Counted from the first letter of the stretch, positions 8,585 through 17,160 are shown. The stretch is DNA of 64,000 bases from Caulobacter sp. UNC358MFTsu5.1 (GCF_000712075.1 NZ_JONW01000012.1:238147-302146); one strand, 5' to 3'. Numbers and translations: made by a program. Notes: generated by a model from the sequence alone, not told the origin.

Positions 8585-8668
8585 GCGGAGCCTTTCGGTG
8601 TTCTGGTCCCCGCCTCGACAACGCCCGCCGCGCGGGATAGGCCGCTAGGGATAGCGAAGGAGACGAAG

Positions 8669-8851
8669 ATGGGCGTTCCCAAGGGCAAGCGCGACTTCCG
8701 CGACGAGGACCGCCTGGATCCGCGCGAGCGCCATCAGGTCGAATACTGGATGAAACGCTGGGGCGTGACCAAGGACCAACTGGTGGCGGCCCACCGCAAG
8801 GTCGGCAATTCGATCAAGGACATCGGCGCCGAGCTGGGCAAGAAGCGCTAG
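8669..8851 (+). CDS. DUF3606 domain protein, 60 residues
   Basis: Small basic protein of the DUF3606 family, a short alphaproteobacterial and betaproteobacterial family of unknown role. The typical pattern is present: RIDxxDxxEVxYWxKxxGVxxxxLxxAVxxVG appears here as DRLDPRERHQVEYWMKRWGV followed by DQLVAAHRKVGNSIKDI. ATG 8669 has AAGGAG eight bases upstream. The stop codon lies in an 18-base perfect palindrome shared with the convergent gene's stop. Confidence 0.8.
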   Translation: MGVPKGKRDFRDEDRLDPRERHQVEYWMKRWGVTKDQLVAAHRKVGNSIKDIGAELGKKR

Positions 8852-9274
8852 CTAGCGCTTATCCCGCCGGAACTTCGCCGCTTCGGCCGCCAGGGACGAG
8901 GCCGAGGGATCGAAGTCCTCCGGTTCGGGCTCGAACGGCAGATGACCGGCCACGCCGCGCAGGGCCAGCCACAGCGGATGGCTGAAATGGCCCAGGATCC
9001 GCAGCGGCCGGCGCTTGTCGTCGGTGACGTCCCAGCCCTCCAGCTCGAACTGGTCGGCCTGGTCGCGCATCGACTTGACGTCGATGCCGTCCCAGCCCGG
9101 CGGATCGGGGATCAGCGCCGCCTCGTCGGCCGTCAGGCCGAAGGTGTCGCGCGCCAGCTGATCGATCTCGGGGAACTGGGCCCGCGCCTCCGGATCGGCG
9201 AACGACGGCTTCATCAGCGCCCGGGTCTCCAGGTCGGCGAAGCCGGGGAGGTCGATCAGGCGGCGCGGAGGCAT
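8852..9274 (-). CDS. Conserved hypothetical protein, 140 residues
   Basis: No domain recognised. A soluble protein rich in Asp and Pro with WDGIDVKSMRDQADQFELEGW and ILGHFSHPLWLALRGVAGHL. ATG 9274 follows GAGGG. It lies four bases after the DUF3297 stop on the same strand, so the two are co-transcribed. Its own stop abuts the DUF3606 stop codon end to end. Confidence 0.7.
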   Translation of the reverse strand: MPPRRLIDLPGFADLETRALMKPSFADPEARAQFPEIDQLARDTFGLTADEAALIPDPPGWDGIDVKSMRDQADQFELEGWDVTDDKRRPLRILGHFSHPLWLALRGVAGHLPFEPEPEDFDPSASSLAAEAAKFRRDKR

Positions 9275-9278
9275 GGCC

Positions 9279-9530
9279 TCAGCCCTCGGCGTTGTCGTTG
9301 CGCCAGTAGGGCTCGACCTTGCCCTGCAGCTTGATGGTCATGGGGTTACCCTTGCGGTCGACGGCCTTGCCGGCGGTCACGCGGATCCAGCCCTCGCTGA
9401 CGCAGTACTCGTCGACATTGGTCTTCTCGACGCCGTTGAAGACGATGCCCACACCGCGCTCCAGGGCGTCGGCGTCATGATAGGGGCTGGCGGGATTGAT
9501 GGCGAGGCGGTCGGGAAGCGTGTCGCTCAT
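9279..9530 (-). CDS. DUF3297 family protein, 83 residues
   Basis: Small conserved proteobacterial protein of unknown function. The family signature is nearly complete: LPDRLAINPASPYHDADALE, GIVFNGVEKTNVDEYCVSEG, WIRVTAGKAVDRKGNPMTIK and LQGKVEPYW. ATG 9530 was chosen because the family starts MSDTLPDRL; the frame is open further upstream without a supported start. First gene of a two-gene unit with the 140-residue protein. Confidence 0.88.
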   Translation of the reverse strand: MSDTLPDRLAINPASPYHDADALERGVGIVFNGVEKTNVDEYCVSEGWIRVTAGKAVDRKGNPMTIKLQGKVEPYWRNDNAEG

Positions 9531-9690
9531 GGGATGGTCTTTCGAAGAATTTGGACAGCTAGCGCCGTCGAACGCGCGTGATAGCCACCCGGGGCCGCAA
9601 TTCCAATAGGATTGCACGCGATCGCGCGAACCGCCGCGACAAGGTCATGGTCGCCTGCTAGCTACGGCGCGTCCTCTTTTCGGAGTCCGC

Positions 9691-10296
9691 ATGCTGCGTC
9701 GCCTCTACGACTGGGTCATGGGCCTGGCCGCCTCCCGCCATGCCCCCGCCAGCCTGTTCGCCGTCTCGTTCGCCGAAAGCTCGTTCTTTCCCGTCCCCCC
9801 CGACATCATGCTGGCCCCCATGGTGCTGGCCAAGCCGGAGAAGGCCTGGCGCTACGCGGCCCTGTGCACGGTGGCTTCGGTGCTGGGCGGCCTGCTGGGC
9901 TACGCGATCGGCTACTTCTTCCACGAGGCCGCCCAGCATCTGCTGGCGGTGCTGGGCAAGCCCGACGCCCTGCGCGATTCCGAATGCTGGTACGATCGCT
10001 ACGGCTCGTGGGTGATCATCATCAAGGGCTTCACCCCGATCCCGTTCAAGCTGATCACCATCACCTCGGGCCTGCTGAAGTTCAGCCTGCCGATCTTCGT
10101 CGCCGCCTGCGTCTTCACGCGGGGCATGCGGTTCTTCCTGGTGGCCTTCGTGGTCAAGAAATTCGGCCCGGCCATGATGCCGGTGATCGAGCGTCGCCTG
10201 GCCCTGTTCGCCGGCATCCTGATCGCCCTGCTTGTCATCGGCCTCGGGGCGAGCCACTTCTTGGGCGGAAGCAGTGGCGGAGCGTGCGCGGGATGA
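9691..10296 (+). CDS. YqaA/DedA-type (VTT domain) inner-membrane protein
   Basis: 201-residue integral membrane protein of the DedA/YqaA group, which includes lipid-flipping and small-molecule transport proteins. Signature stretches are FAESSFFPVPPDIML near the N-terminus and GFTPIPFKLITITSG in the middle, the two re-entrant loop motifs of the VTT fold. Hydrophobic segments lie near 55-75, 130-150 and 170-195. ATG 9691 follows CGGAG. The last codon overlaps the start of the DsbB-like gene in ATGA, so the two are translationally coupled. Confidence 0.85.
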   Translation: MLRRLYDWVMGLAASRHAPASLFAVSFAESSFFPVPPDIMLAPMVLAKPEKAWRYAALCTVASVLGGLLGYAIGYFFHEAAQHLLAVLGKPDALRDSECWYDRYGSWVIIIKGFTPIPFKLITITSGLLKFSLPIFVAACVFTRGMRFFLVAFVVKKFGPAMMPVIERRLALFAGILIALLVIGLGASHFLGGSSGGACAG

Positions 10297-10880
10297 CGAT
10301 CGAGAACATCGACGACAAGGTGGTCCATATCCGCGCCACGGGCCCGGCCCCGACTCGGGGCGCGCTGGACCTGATCGCCGAGCAATGGGCCGTCGTGGCC
10401 TTCCTCGCCTGCGCCGTCATGCTGGGCGCGGCCCACGCCTTCGAGACCTTCGGCAAGCTGGCGCCCTGCCTGCTGTGCCTCAAGCAGCGCGAAGTCTACT
10501 GGGTCACCGGATCGGTGGCGCTGGCCGGCGTTGTGCTGTCGCGCACGCCCTGGGCCGACCGGGTGCGCAAGCCGCTGATCCTGCTGCTGGGGATCGGCTT
10601 CCTGTACGGCGCGGGCGTGGCCGTCTACCACGCCGGCGCGGAGTGGAAGTTCTGGCCCGGCCCCGCCGCCTGCGCCGCCGCCGGCGCCAAGGCCACGGCC
10701 GGCGACCTGGCCGCCCTGCTGAAGGGCGCCAAGATCTCGGCCCCGTCGTGCGACAAGGCCGTCTGGATCTTCCTGGGCCTGTCGATGGCCGGCTGGAACG
10801 CCCTGATCTCGCTGGGCCTGGCGATCGCATCCTTCTTCGCCGGCCTGCGCCAGTCCTCGCCCAAGACTACGGCCGCCTGA
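10293..10880 (+). CDS. dsbB: DsbB-like disulfide bond formation protein
   Basis: 195-residue inner-membrane quinone-linked oxidoreductase that reoxidises DsbA. Four hydrophobic helices are visible. The first periplasmic pair is CLLC (Cys59/Cys62), within APCLLCLKQREVYW, and the second loop carries Cys127 and Cys153, giving the four cysteines expected of DsbB. The N-terminus is about 25 residues longer than in Escherichia coli DsbB. Start ATG overlaps the upstream stop codon; coq7 follows one base after the stop, so yqaA-dsbB-coq7 form an operon. Confidence 0.88.
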   Translation: MTIENIDDKVVHIRATGPAPTRGALDLIAEQWAVVAFLACAVMLGAAHAFETFGKLAPCLLCLKQREVYWVTGSVALAGVVLSRTPWADRVRKPLILLLGIGFLYGAGVAVYHAGAEWKFWPGPAACAAAGAKATAGDLAALLKGAKISAPSCDKAVWIFLGLSMAGWNALISLGLAIASFFAGLRQSSPKTTAA

Positions 10881-10881
10881 G

Positions 10882-11442
10882 ATGAGCCAGCCCGTCCCTC
10901 CCCGTCCCGGCGCCGGCGCCCAGAAGGCGCGGCTGGCGGAAATCCTGCGGGTCGACCAGGCCGGCGAGCTGGCGGCCGTCCACATCTATCGCGGCCAGCA
11001 GGCGGTGATGCGCCAGGCGCCGGGCCGTGAGCGGATCGCCGATCAGCTGCAGGAGATGGAGGGCCACGAACAGGTCCACCTGAGCCGCTTCAACGAACTG
11101 CTGGGCGAGCGGGAAGTGCGCCCCACCCTGATGTCGCCCGTCTGGCGCGCGGCCGCCTTCGCCCTGGGCGCCGGCACCGCCCTGCTGGGCGAGAAGGCCG
11201 CCCACGCCTGCACCGAGGCCGTGGAGACGGTGATCGAGCAGCACTACGCCGGCCAGATCGCCGAGCTGGAGGCCCGCGATCCGGCCCTGGCCGCCGAACT
11301 CAGCCAGTTCCGCGACGACGAGCTGCACCACAAGGAGATCGCCATCGGCGAAGGCGCCCTGGAGGCTCCGGCCTATCCGCTGCTGTCGGCGGTGATCCGC
11401 GCCGGCTGCCGCGCGGCCATCAAGATCAGCGAGAAGATCTGA
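10882..11442 (+). CDS. coq7: Demethoxyubiquinone hydroxylase family protein (Coq7)
   Basis: Di-iron monooxygenase of ubiquinone biosynthesis that hydroxylates C6 of demethoxyubiquinone. The 186-residue length and ligand layout fit the family: Glu29 in RVDQAGELAAVHIYRGQ, the ExxH Glu63/His66 in EGHEQVH, Glu115 in EAVETVIEQHY and the ExxH Glu147/His150 in RDDELHHKE. Associates with the inner membrane. Its position right after a quinone-dependent DsbB-like gene is notable because DsbB needs ubiquinone. Confidence 0.93.
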   Translation: MSQPVPPRPGAGAQKARLAEILRVDQAGELAAVHIYRGQQAVMRQAPGRERIADQLQEMEGHEQVHLSRFNELLGEREVRPTLMSPVWRAAAFALGAGTALLGEKAAHACTEAVETVIEQHYAGQIAELEARDPALAAELSQFRDDELHHKEIAIGEGALEAPAYPLLSAVIRAGCRAAIKISEKI

Positions 11443-11555
11443 CCCACGTTCGCTGAAACGCGGGAATAACCGCCCCCGAAACTTCCCGCTTGGCGGCGTG
11501 CGTGGCCGAGCTTACCCATGTCGCCCAGAAAACGCGTTGCGAGGGGAGTTTCGCT

Positions 11556-13340
11556 TTGCCTATCCAGTTTCACCGCCGGGCCGCGGCCCTGTGCGCCGTT
11601 TCGTTGCTGGCGCTGGCCGGCGCGGTTCACGCCGCGACTCCGGTCAATCCGCCCAAGCCGACGCCGACCACCGCCTTGACCCTGGGCACCGGCGGCCAGA
11701 TGCCCGCCGAGGAAGCGGCGGTGTCGATCGAGCACGTCGACCTGAAGCTGAAGGTGATCCCCAAGACCAAGTCGATCGAGGGCGACGCCACCCTGACCCT
11801 GGCGGTCAAGAGCGCCCTGCCCCGCATCGTCCTGGACTTCGACAAGAACTTCACGGTCAGCGCCCTGCTGGTCGACGGCAAGCCCGCGACCTGGACCAAC
11901 CCCGAGGGCCGGCTGACCATCAACCTCGCCGCCCCGATCCAGGCCGGCGCCAAGACGACCGTCCAGATCCGCTACGCCGGCCAGCCGCACGAGGCCGAAA
12001 AGGCGCCGTGGGACGGCGGCTTCGTCTGGAAGACCACCCCGACCGGCGAGCCCTGGATCGCCAGCGCCGTGCAGGGCGACGGCTGCGACCTGTTCTGGCC
12101 GTGCATCGACTTCCCGACCGGCGAGCCGCTGCTGGTCGACTTCTACGTGACCGTGCCCGCCCCGCTGTCGGCCCCGGCCGGCGGCGTGCTGGTGGACGTG
12201 CAGGAGAAGGACGGCTGGCGCACCTTCCACTGGCGCCAGAAGCAGCCCGACACCTACGCCGTCGCGGTCAATGTCGGTCCCTATGACAAGCTGGAAGCGA
12301 CCTACAAGAGCCGGTTCGGCGACAGCTTCCCGATCGAGTACTGGTATCTGAAGAGCGACGATCCGGCGAAGGCCAAGGCCCTGTTCGCCGAGTTCCCGAC
12401 CACGCTCGACTTCTTCGAGCAGATGATCGGCCCCTACCCGTTCCGGTCCGAGAAGCTGGGCGTCGTCGAGACCCCGCACCTGGGCATGGAACACCAGACC
12501 ATGAACGCCTACGGCAACGAGTACAAAAAGGACGTCTACGGCTACGACTGGCTGTTCCAGCACGAGCTGTCGCACGAATGGTTCGGCAACCAGGTGACCA
12601 ATGTCGACTGGGACGACATGTGGATCCACGAGGGCCTGGGCAGCTACATGCAGCCGCTGTTCTCGCAATGGCTGCACGGCGACATGGAATACATGACCCG
12701 CCTGAACGCCCAGCGCGTGCAGTCCAAGAACGCCTTCCCGATCGTCTCCGACAAGGTGATGACCGAAGATCAGGTCTACAAGCCCGAGGGCGGCCCGGCG
12801 AACGACATCTACGCCAAGGGCTCCAACGTCATGCACACCCTGCGCGCGACGATCGGCGACGAGGCCTTCTTCAAGTCGGTGCGGACCCTGGTCTATGGCC
12901 GCCCCGATCCCAAGCCGGGCAACTTCGCGCCGCGCTACGCCACGACCAAGGACTTCATCAAGATCGTCAACGACGTGACGGGCAAGGACTACCAGTGGTT
13001 CTTCGACGCCTACTTCTATCAGGCCAAGCTGCCGGAACTGCTGACCACGCGTGACGGCGACGACCTGGTGCTGAGCTGGAAGACGCCGTCGGGCAAGGCC
13101 TTCCCGATGCCGGTCGAGGTCAAGGTCGGCGACAAGATCGTCACCGCGCCGATGAGCGACAACACCGGCCGCGTCAAGGTGGGCGACGCCGTGCCGGTGA
13201 TCGTCGATCCGGCCTCCAAGATCCTGCGCCGCCAGCCCTATCTGGAAGAATACGCGGCCTGGAAGAAGGCCGACGACGCGGCCAAGGCCGCCGAGGCGAA
13301 GAAGGCCGAGGACGCCAAGAAGACCCCGGCGAAGAAATAA
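11556..13340 (+). CDS. M1 family zinc aminopeptidase, secreted
   Basis: Periplasmic metallopeptidase of 594 residues. A signal peptide (ending AGAVHAA) precedes an N-terminal beta domain, the GMEHQ exopeptidase motif (310-314), and the HELSH zinc motif with the third ligand in HEGLGSYM (His336, Glu337, His340, Glu359). The C-terminal tail is a Lys/Ala/Glu repeat (DDAAKAAEAKKAEDAKK) likely disordered or helical. The start was set at TTG 11556 because GAGGGGAG lies eight bases upstream and the signal peptide then starts correctly; the ATG at 11490 would add 22 non-conserved residues. Confidence 0.92.
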   Translation: MPIQFHRRAAALCAVSLLALAGAVHAATPVNPPKPTPTTALTLGTGGQMPAEEAAVSIEHVDLKLKVIPKTKSIEGDATLTLAVKSALPRIVLDFDKNFTVSALLVDGKPATWTNPEGRLTINLAAPIQAGAKTTVQIRYAGQPHEAEKAPWDGGFVWKTTPTGEPWIASAVQGDGCDLFWPCIDFPTGEPLLVDFYVTVPAPLSAPAGGVLVDVQEKDGWRTFHWRQKQPDTYAVAVNVGPYDKLEATYKSRFGDSFPIEYWYLKSDDPAKAKALFAEFPTTLDFFEQMIGPYPFRSEKLGVVETPHLGMEHQTMNAYGNEYKKDVYGYDWLFQHELSHEWFGNQVTNVDWDDMWIHEGLGSYMQPLFSQWLHGDMEYMTRLNAQRVQSKNAFPIVSDKVMTEDQVYKPEGGPANDIYAKGSNVMHTLRATIGDEAFFKSVRTLVYGRPDPKPGNFAPRYATTKDFIKIVNDVTGKDYQWFFDAYFYQAKLPELLTTRDGDDLVLSWKTPSGKAFPMPVEVKVGDKIVTAPMSDNTGRVKVGDAVPVIVDPASKILRRQPYLEEYAAWKKADDAAKAAEAKKAEDAKKTPAKK

Positions 13341-13351
13341 CGGACGCCGCG

Positions 13352-13387
13352 GGCCCGCCGCTCCCGGAATCCGGGGCGCGGCGGGCC
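13352..13387 (+). terminator. Terminator after the M1 peptidase
   Basis: Perfect ten-base stem GGCCCGCCGC / GCGGCGGGCC with an inner CCCGG-AAT-CCGGG stem, 12 bases after the stop codon and followed by TTGGTCATCTTCC. A strong hairpin with a poor T-run. Confidence 0.65.
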
Positions 13388-13474
13388 TTGGTCATCTTCC
13401 GTTGACCCTGTTCCTTCACGGCTTGTAGGCCAAGGCGCCCTAAGGCTTTGGGCTCGTAGCGAGCCAGGAAGCCG

Positions 13475-14008
13475 ATGCTGACGCCCAACCATGTCGTGAC
13501 CACCGCCCGCGCCGTCCTGGTGGTCGGCGCCCTGACCGCCGCGGTGCTGATGCTGGGTCCCTGGCCGGGTCTGGAGCAGGTGTTCGGCCTGAGCGACAAG
13601 GCGGCCCACGCCCTGGCCTTCGGCGGCCTGCTCGCCGTCTCGTTCGTGGCTTTCCCCCGCATGCGCCGCAACGACCTGGCCGTCGCCGCGATCCTGCTGG
13701 GCGCCAGCGTCGAGGCGGCCCAACTGTTCACCGCCGACCGCAGCGCCTCGATCGGCGACCTGCTGGCCGACACGGCCGGCGTGGCCGTCATCTATCTGGC
13801 CAGCCACATCGAAGGCCTGCGCGCCATGGCCCGCCAACGGGGCGCGGCGACCTTCGCCGAGATCGCCGCCCAGGATCGCCGTCGGGGCGCGCGCCGCCTG
13901 GCGCCGGTGATCCAGGCCGCCTTCCCGCCTCCCGCCGAGGCGGAAGCCGAACGCTCGACCGGCGGCTTCGCCAGCCGGGCGGCCCGACGCTTCCCGCGCC
14001 AGGCCTGA
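13475..14008 (+). CDS. VanZ-like membrane protein
   Basis: 177-residue membrane protein with helices near 9-30, 45-62 and 66-82. The region DKAAHALAFGGLLAVSF and later EAAQLFTADRSASIGDLLAD matches the VanZ-like family pattern (D-K-x-x-H-x-x-x-F and R-x-x-x-x-x-D). The C-terminal 60 residues are basic and Ala/Arg-rich and probably cytoplasmic. Function in this group is unknown; VanZ itself confers low-level teicoplanin resistance. Confidence 0.75.
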   Translation: MLTPNHVVTTARAVLVVGALTAAVLMLGPWPGLEQVFGLSDKAAHALAFGGLLAVSFVAFPRMRRNDLAVAAILLGASVEAAQLFTADRSASIGDLLADTAGVAVIYLASHIEGLRAMARQRGAATFAEIAAQDRRRGARRLAPVIQAAFPPPAEAEAERSTGGFASRAARRFPRQA

Positions 14009-14014
14009 GCCGCG

Positions 14015-14299
14015 TCAGGTGATGCGCTTGACGCTGACCGGGTCGCTGCCCGGGAAGCTTTCTTCCAGTCCCTCGTCCAGCAGGGCTTCCTGACGGCTCT
14101 CCGAGCACTCGACCTTCTCGGCCAGCTGATCGTGCTTCTCGCCCTCGGCCAGCGGGGTTTCGGCCTCGCGGGAATGGGGAGCGTCGAAGTGCTTGTCCTC
14201 GTGCCGGACCTTGCCGTCGCTGGCCATGTCGGCCGTCGAGGCGCTGGTGCCGTGCGTGAAGTGGCGGCCGGTTTCTTCTTTTTTATGGCCAAAGATCAT
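14015..14299 (-). CDS. Small hydrophilic protein with ESFPGSDPVSVKRIT C-terminus
   Basis: 94-residue charged protein of no known function. The first 15 residues contain MIFGHKKEE; the C-terminal half runs EGEKHDQLAEK, RQEALLDEGLEESFPGSD and ends VKRIT. The same module ends a second protein in this window (47799-48107), so they are paralogues. The C-terminal motif (DExLEESFPxSDPxS) is widespread in alphaproteobacteria. ATG 14299 follows GGGAGA. Confidence 0.75.
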   Translation of the reverse strand: MIFGHKKEETGRHFTHGTSASTADMASDGKVRHEDKHFDAPHSREAETPLAEGEKHDQLAEKVECSESRQEALLDEGLEESFPGSDPVSVKRIT

Positions 14300-14369
14300 G
14301 GGGTCTCTCCCGATTTTTCGCCCGAAGGCGTTGGGGATAGAACCCGTGAGCGGGCGCCCGGGTTGCGCC

Positions 14370-14531
14370 CTAGAGCCCGAACACCACGGTCCACAGGACC
14401 ACGTTGGCCAGCGTCATGGCGGCCATCAGCCATCTTAGGCGACGTTTGACGCTCAGGGCGTGTCCGTGCTCGTGAAGCGTCGGACCGGAAAGCATCGAAA
14501 GCCTCGAAGGCGTCGAAGAACTGGCAAGCAT
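14370..14531 (-). CDS. Small single-pass membrane protein, 53 residues
   Basis: Short gene with a strong Shine-Dalgarno (GGGAGGG five bases before ATG 14531). The product has a Ser-rich N-terminus, a His/Arg middle, and a C-terminal membrane helix (WLMAAMTLANVVLWTVVFGL) that ends at the last residue. No family recognised. The design, a tail-anchored helix after a basic stretch, suggests a small regulatory or envelope protein. It is preceded by an AT-rich segment containing the palindrome CAAAGCTTTG at 14600-14609. Confidence 0.6.
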   Translation of the reverse strand: MLASSSTPSRLSMLSGPTLHEHGHALSVKRRLRWLMAAMTLANVVLWTVVFGL

Positions 14532-14647
14532 CGAACCCTCCCACTGGACGGCCCCCGTCCTTGGGGTCCGCCCAGCGGCGAGTCGATGCAAGCAGAGCCA
14601 CAAAGCTTTGTTTTGTAGACATTTTCGCGACTCAGTGTCGTCGCGGT

Positions 14648-15208
14648 CTAGGCTTCCAGCTCGATGTCCCAGTAGAGGTAGTCCAGCCAGCTGGCGTGCA
14701 GGTGTCCCGGGGGGAACCGGCGACCGCGATCCTGCAGCTCGTGCATGCTGGGCCGGCGCGCGGTGTGGAACGGATGCATGCCGGCTTCGCGCGGCGTGCG
14801 GCCGCCCTTGTGCAGATTGCAGGGCGCGCAGGCGGTGACGATGTTCTCCCAGGTGGTCCGGCCGCCGCGCGAGCGGGGGATCACGTGGTCGAAGGTCAGT
14901 TCGTCGGGCGAACCGCAATATTGGCAGGAGAACCCGTCGCGCAGGAACAGGTTGAAGCGGGTGAAGGCCGGCGGACGATCCTGCGGCACGTACTGCTTCA
15001 GCGACACCACGCTGGGCAGCTTCATCTCGAACGAGGGCGAGTGAACCACGTGGTCGTACGTCGAGACCACGTCGACACGCTCAAGGAACACCGCCTTGAT
15101 CACCTCCTGCCAGGGCCAGAGGGACAGGGGATAGTAGCTCAGGGGCCGATAGTCGGCGTTGAGGACAAGCGCCGGCATGCCGGACGGTGGACGGGACAGC
15201 ACCTGCAT
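14648..15208 (-). CDS. HNH endonuclease
   Basis: 186-residue DNA endonuclease of the McrA/HNH type. Zinc cysteines Cys95/Cys98 and Cys127/Cys130 frame the catalytic segment LTFDHVIPRSRGG (His108) with ENIVTACAPCNLHKGGRTP. The N-terminus VLNADYRPLSYYPLSLWPW is characteristic of the stand-alone bacterial HNH group found in most alphaproteobacteria. ATG 15208 is preceded by GGGAGG and fits the family; the frame is open 43 codons further upstream. No restriction or phage partner is adjacent. Confidence 0.92.
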   Translation of the reverse strand: MQVLSRPPSGMPALVLNADYRPLSYYPLSLWPWQEVIKAVFLERVDVVSTYDHVVHSPSFEMKLPSVVSLKQYVPQDRPPAFTRFNLFLRDGFSCQYCGSPDELTFDHVIPRSRGGRTTWENIVTACAPCNLHKGGRTPREAGMHPFHTARRPSMHELQDRGRRFPPGHLHASWLDYLYWDIELEA

Positions 15209-15423
15209 CAGGGCCTCCCTCTGGAGCGGCACGGGCTCCGATGAAGCGGATACGCGGTCGGACTGAAGACGGGCCTCCTTCCTGCGCGTTCTCGGGAATC
15301 GCCATTCATTCCCGAACGCATGGAAAGGATGAGCCAACTCGACGACAGAACCAAGACATCCTTGCGCTTGGCGCGTGAACGATCGCGGCTATGGTCGGCG
15401 ACGGACCTTGGGGAGTCTTCGCC

Positions 15424-16269
15424 ATGCCGCCACCCGCCGTCGCCGCGATCGTCCTGGCCGGTCTTCTGGCGTCCGGACCGCCTGTTCCCTTGCTGCCCGG
15501 CGTGGTCGATTCGCCCGACACCGAGGTCCGGCCCGCCTTCAGCCCCGACGGCCGATGCGTGCTGTGGGGGTCGATCGGCGCCCCCAAGACGCCCTGGCGC
15601 ATCCTGCAGACCTGCCGCGACGGCGCGGGATGGTCCAGGCCCGAGGCGGTGTCGTTCGACGGGCCCGACAACGACTTCGATCCGGCTTTTTCGCCGGACG
15701 GCAGGACGGTCTATTTCTTCTCCAACCGCCCGGGCGGCCAGGGCGGCGACGACCTCTACGCCGTGGACCGCAACCCGGCGACCGGGGCGTTCGGAACGCC
15801 GCGCAACCTGGGTCCGCGCTTCAACACGCCCGGCGACGAATGGGCGCCCTCCCCCACCGCCGACGGGCGGCTGATCTTCTCGTCCGACGGCCACGGCGGG
15901 CTGGGCAAGCAGGACCTGTTCGAGGGCGAGCTGGCGGGCGACGCCCCGGTGCGCGGCCTGGGGCCCGAGGTCAACGGCCCGCTGGACGACTTCGACGCGA
16001 CCTTCCTGGCCGACGGCCGCACCCTGGTGTTCAGCTCGGGCGACCTGAAGGCCGAAACCCGCGTGACGCTGAACAGCGCCCGGCGCGGCGACGACGGGCG
16101 GTTCGGCCCGCGCAAGGTCCTGGCCGCGCCGATCAACTGTTCCGAGGCGATCAACAACGGACCCGCCGTCGATCCCAGGCGGCCGGGCGTGCTGTTCTAT
16201 TCGGCCTACTGCCCGGCCCTGGGTCCGGGCCGGATGGACATCTTCGAGGCTCCCGCCCCGACGCCCTAG
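15424..16269 (+). CDS. Secreted PD40/TolB-like beta-propeller protein
   Basis: 281-residue exported protein. After a signal peptide (AVAAIVLAGLLASG) there are four or more PD40-type blades: PAFSPDGRCVLWGS, PAFSPDGRTVYFFSNR, APSPTADGRLIFSSDG and ATFLADGRTLVFSSGD. Such propellers usually bind other envelope proteins. Start ATG 15424 follows GGGGAG; an ATG 33 bases upstream lacks a site. Its stop codon overlaps that of the convergent GreA-like gene in CTAG. Confidence 0.8.
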   Translation: MPPPAVAAIVLAGLLASGPPVPLLPGVVDSPDTEVRPAFSPDGRCVLWGSIGAPKTPWRILQTCRDGAGWSRPEAVSFDGPDNDFDPAFSPDGRTVYFFSNRPGGQGGDDLYAVDRNPATGAFGTPRNLGPRFNTPGDEWAPSPTADGRLIFSSDGHGGLGKQDLFEGELAGDAPVRGLGPEVNGPLDDFDATFLADGRTLVFSSGDLKAETRVTLNSARRGDDGRFGPRKVLAAPINCSEAINNGPAVDPRRPGVLFYSAYCPALGPGRMDIFEAPAPTP

Positions 16270-16745
16270 GCGACGGCGATGATCTCCACCTCGCCGCCGG
16301 CCACCATGGCGGTGTCGCCGACGCCCTTGCCCAGCAGGGCCCGGGCCACCGGCGAGACGTAGGACACCGAGCCGTTGGCGGGGTCGGCCTGGTCCTCGCC
16401 GACGATGCGGAAGGTCTGGCGGCGGCCGTCCTCGCGGTCGAAGGTGACGGTGTCGCCGAACTGCAGGCCTTGGGCGGACGGATCGCGCTCGCGCAGCTGG
16501 GCGCTGGCGCGGCGGGCCGACCAGTAGCGCAGGTCGCGGGTGGCGCGGGCCATGGCGGTGCGGTCCTGGGCGACGTCGCCGCCGGCCTGGGCGGCGCTGT
16601 AGGCGGCGCGGGCCTCGGCGAGCGCCGCCTCGATCTCGGCCAGGCCGTCGGCCGTGACCAGGTTCGGATGCGGCGAGATCGGACGGTCCAGCAGGTCGGC
16701 GGCGAACGCCTCGCTGTCGCCTTCCTTGGTGAAGGCGACGCTCAT
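16266..16745 (-). CDS. GreA/GreB family elongation factor
   Basis: 159-residue protein with the two-part Gre layout. A helical N-terminal section (GLAEIEAALAEARAAYSAAQ to ARRASAQLRE) resembles the coiled-coil that enters the RNA polymerase secondary channel, and the C-terminal FKBP-like part contains GDTVTFDRED, TFRIVGEDQADP and SVSYVSPVARALLGKGVGD. It is a divergent member, not canonical GreA, and may modulate polymerase rather than rescue arrested complexes. ATG 16745. Confidence 0.88.
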   Translation of the reverse strand: MSVAFTKEGDSEAFAADLLDRPISPHPNLVTADGLAEIEAALAEARAAYSAAQAGGDVAQDRTAMARATRDLRYWSARRASAQLRERDPSAQGLQFGDTVTFDREDGRRQTFRIVGEDQADPANGSVSYVSPVARALLGKGVGDTAMVAGGEVEIIAVA

Positions 16746-16866
16746 GGCCGCGTCTCGGCGGAAGGGAAGCTAAGCGTCATGTCTGGAAAATCCGGCCCGC
16801 GGCGGGATGTTCCGCGACAGGAAGATCGGACGTAAGCGCCCCGCGTCGCGGGATCAAGACACGCAA

Positions 16867-16896
16867 AAGCCGCCGGCGGGCAAGCGCGGGCGGCTT
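16867..16896. terminator. Possible hairpin in the 16.75-16.99 kb gap
   Basis: Eight-base stem AAGCCGCC / GGCGGCTT with a 14-base GC-rich loop, in the gap between the small membrane protein stop (16992, minus strand) and the Gre gene start. Orientation fits termination of the minus-strand transcript from 17102. No T-run. Confidence 0.3.
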
Positions 16897-16991
16897 CGAA
16901 CACTTCAGGCGGGTTCCTGGCGGCGGCGATCGTGTCGGCGGGACGGCGTGGGGATCCGCTGGGTCCCGTCGGCCACAAACGCTACCGGAGC

Positions 16992-17102
16992 TTAGATCGC
17001 GATGCCGATCAGGGCGGCGGCGACGCCGACGGCGGCGGCCAGGAAGAAGCCCACGGCCATGCGGTCGAGAGCGGTTTCGAAAGCGAAGACGGTATTGGTC
17101 AT
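16992..17102 (-). CDS. Small membrane protein, 36 residues
   Basis: Very short gene: MTNTVFAFETALDRM then a single Ala/Gly-rich helix (VGFFLAAAVGVAAALIGIAI) reaching the C-terminus. AAGGA lies six bases before ATG 17102, which is why that start was preferred to the in-frame ATG 17111. It is divergent from the TetR gene, with palindromes in the shared region, and could be a target of that regulator. Confidence 0.55.
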   Translation of the reverse strand: MTNTVFAFETALDRMAVGFFLAAAVGVAAALIGIAI

Positions 17103-17160
17103 CACACACATCCTTGAGTTTGGGTTGCGAGGCGCGGTGATCGAGAAGGCCGCCCCCGTT

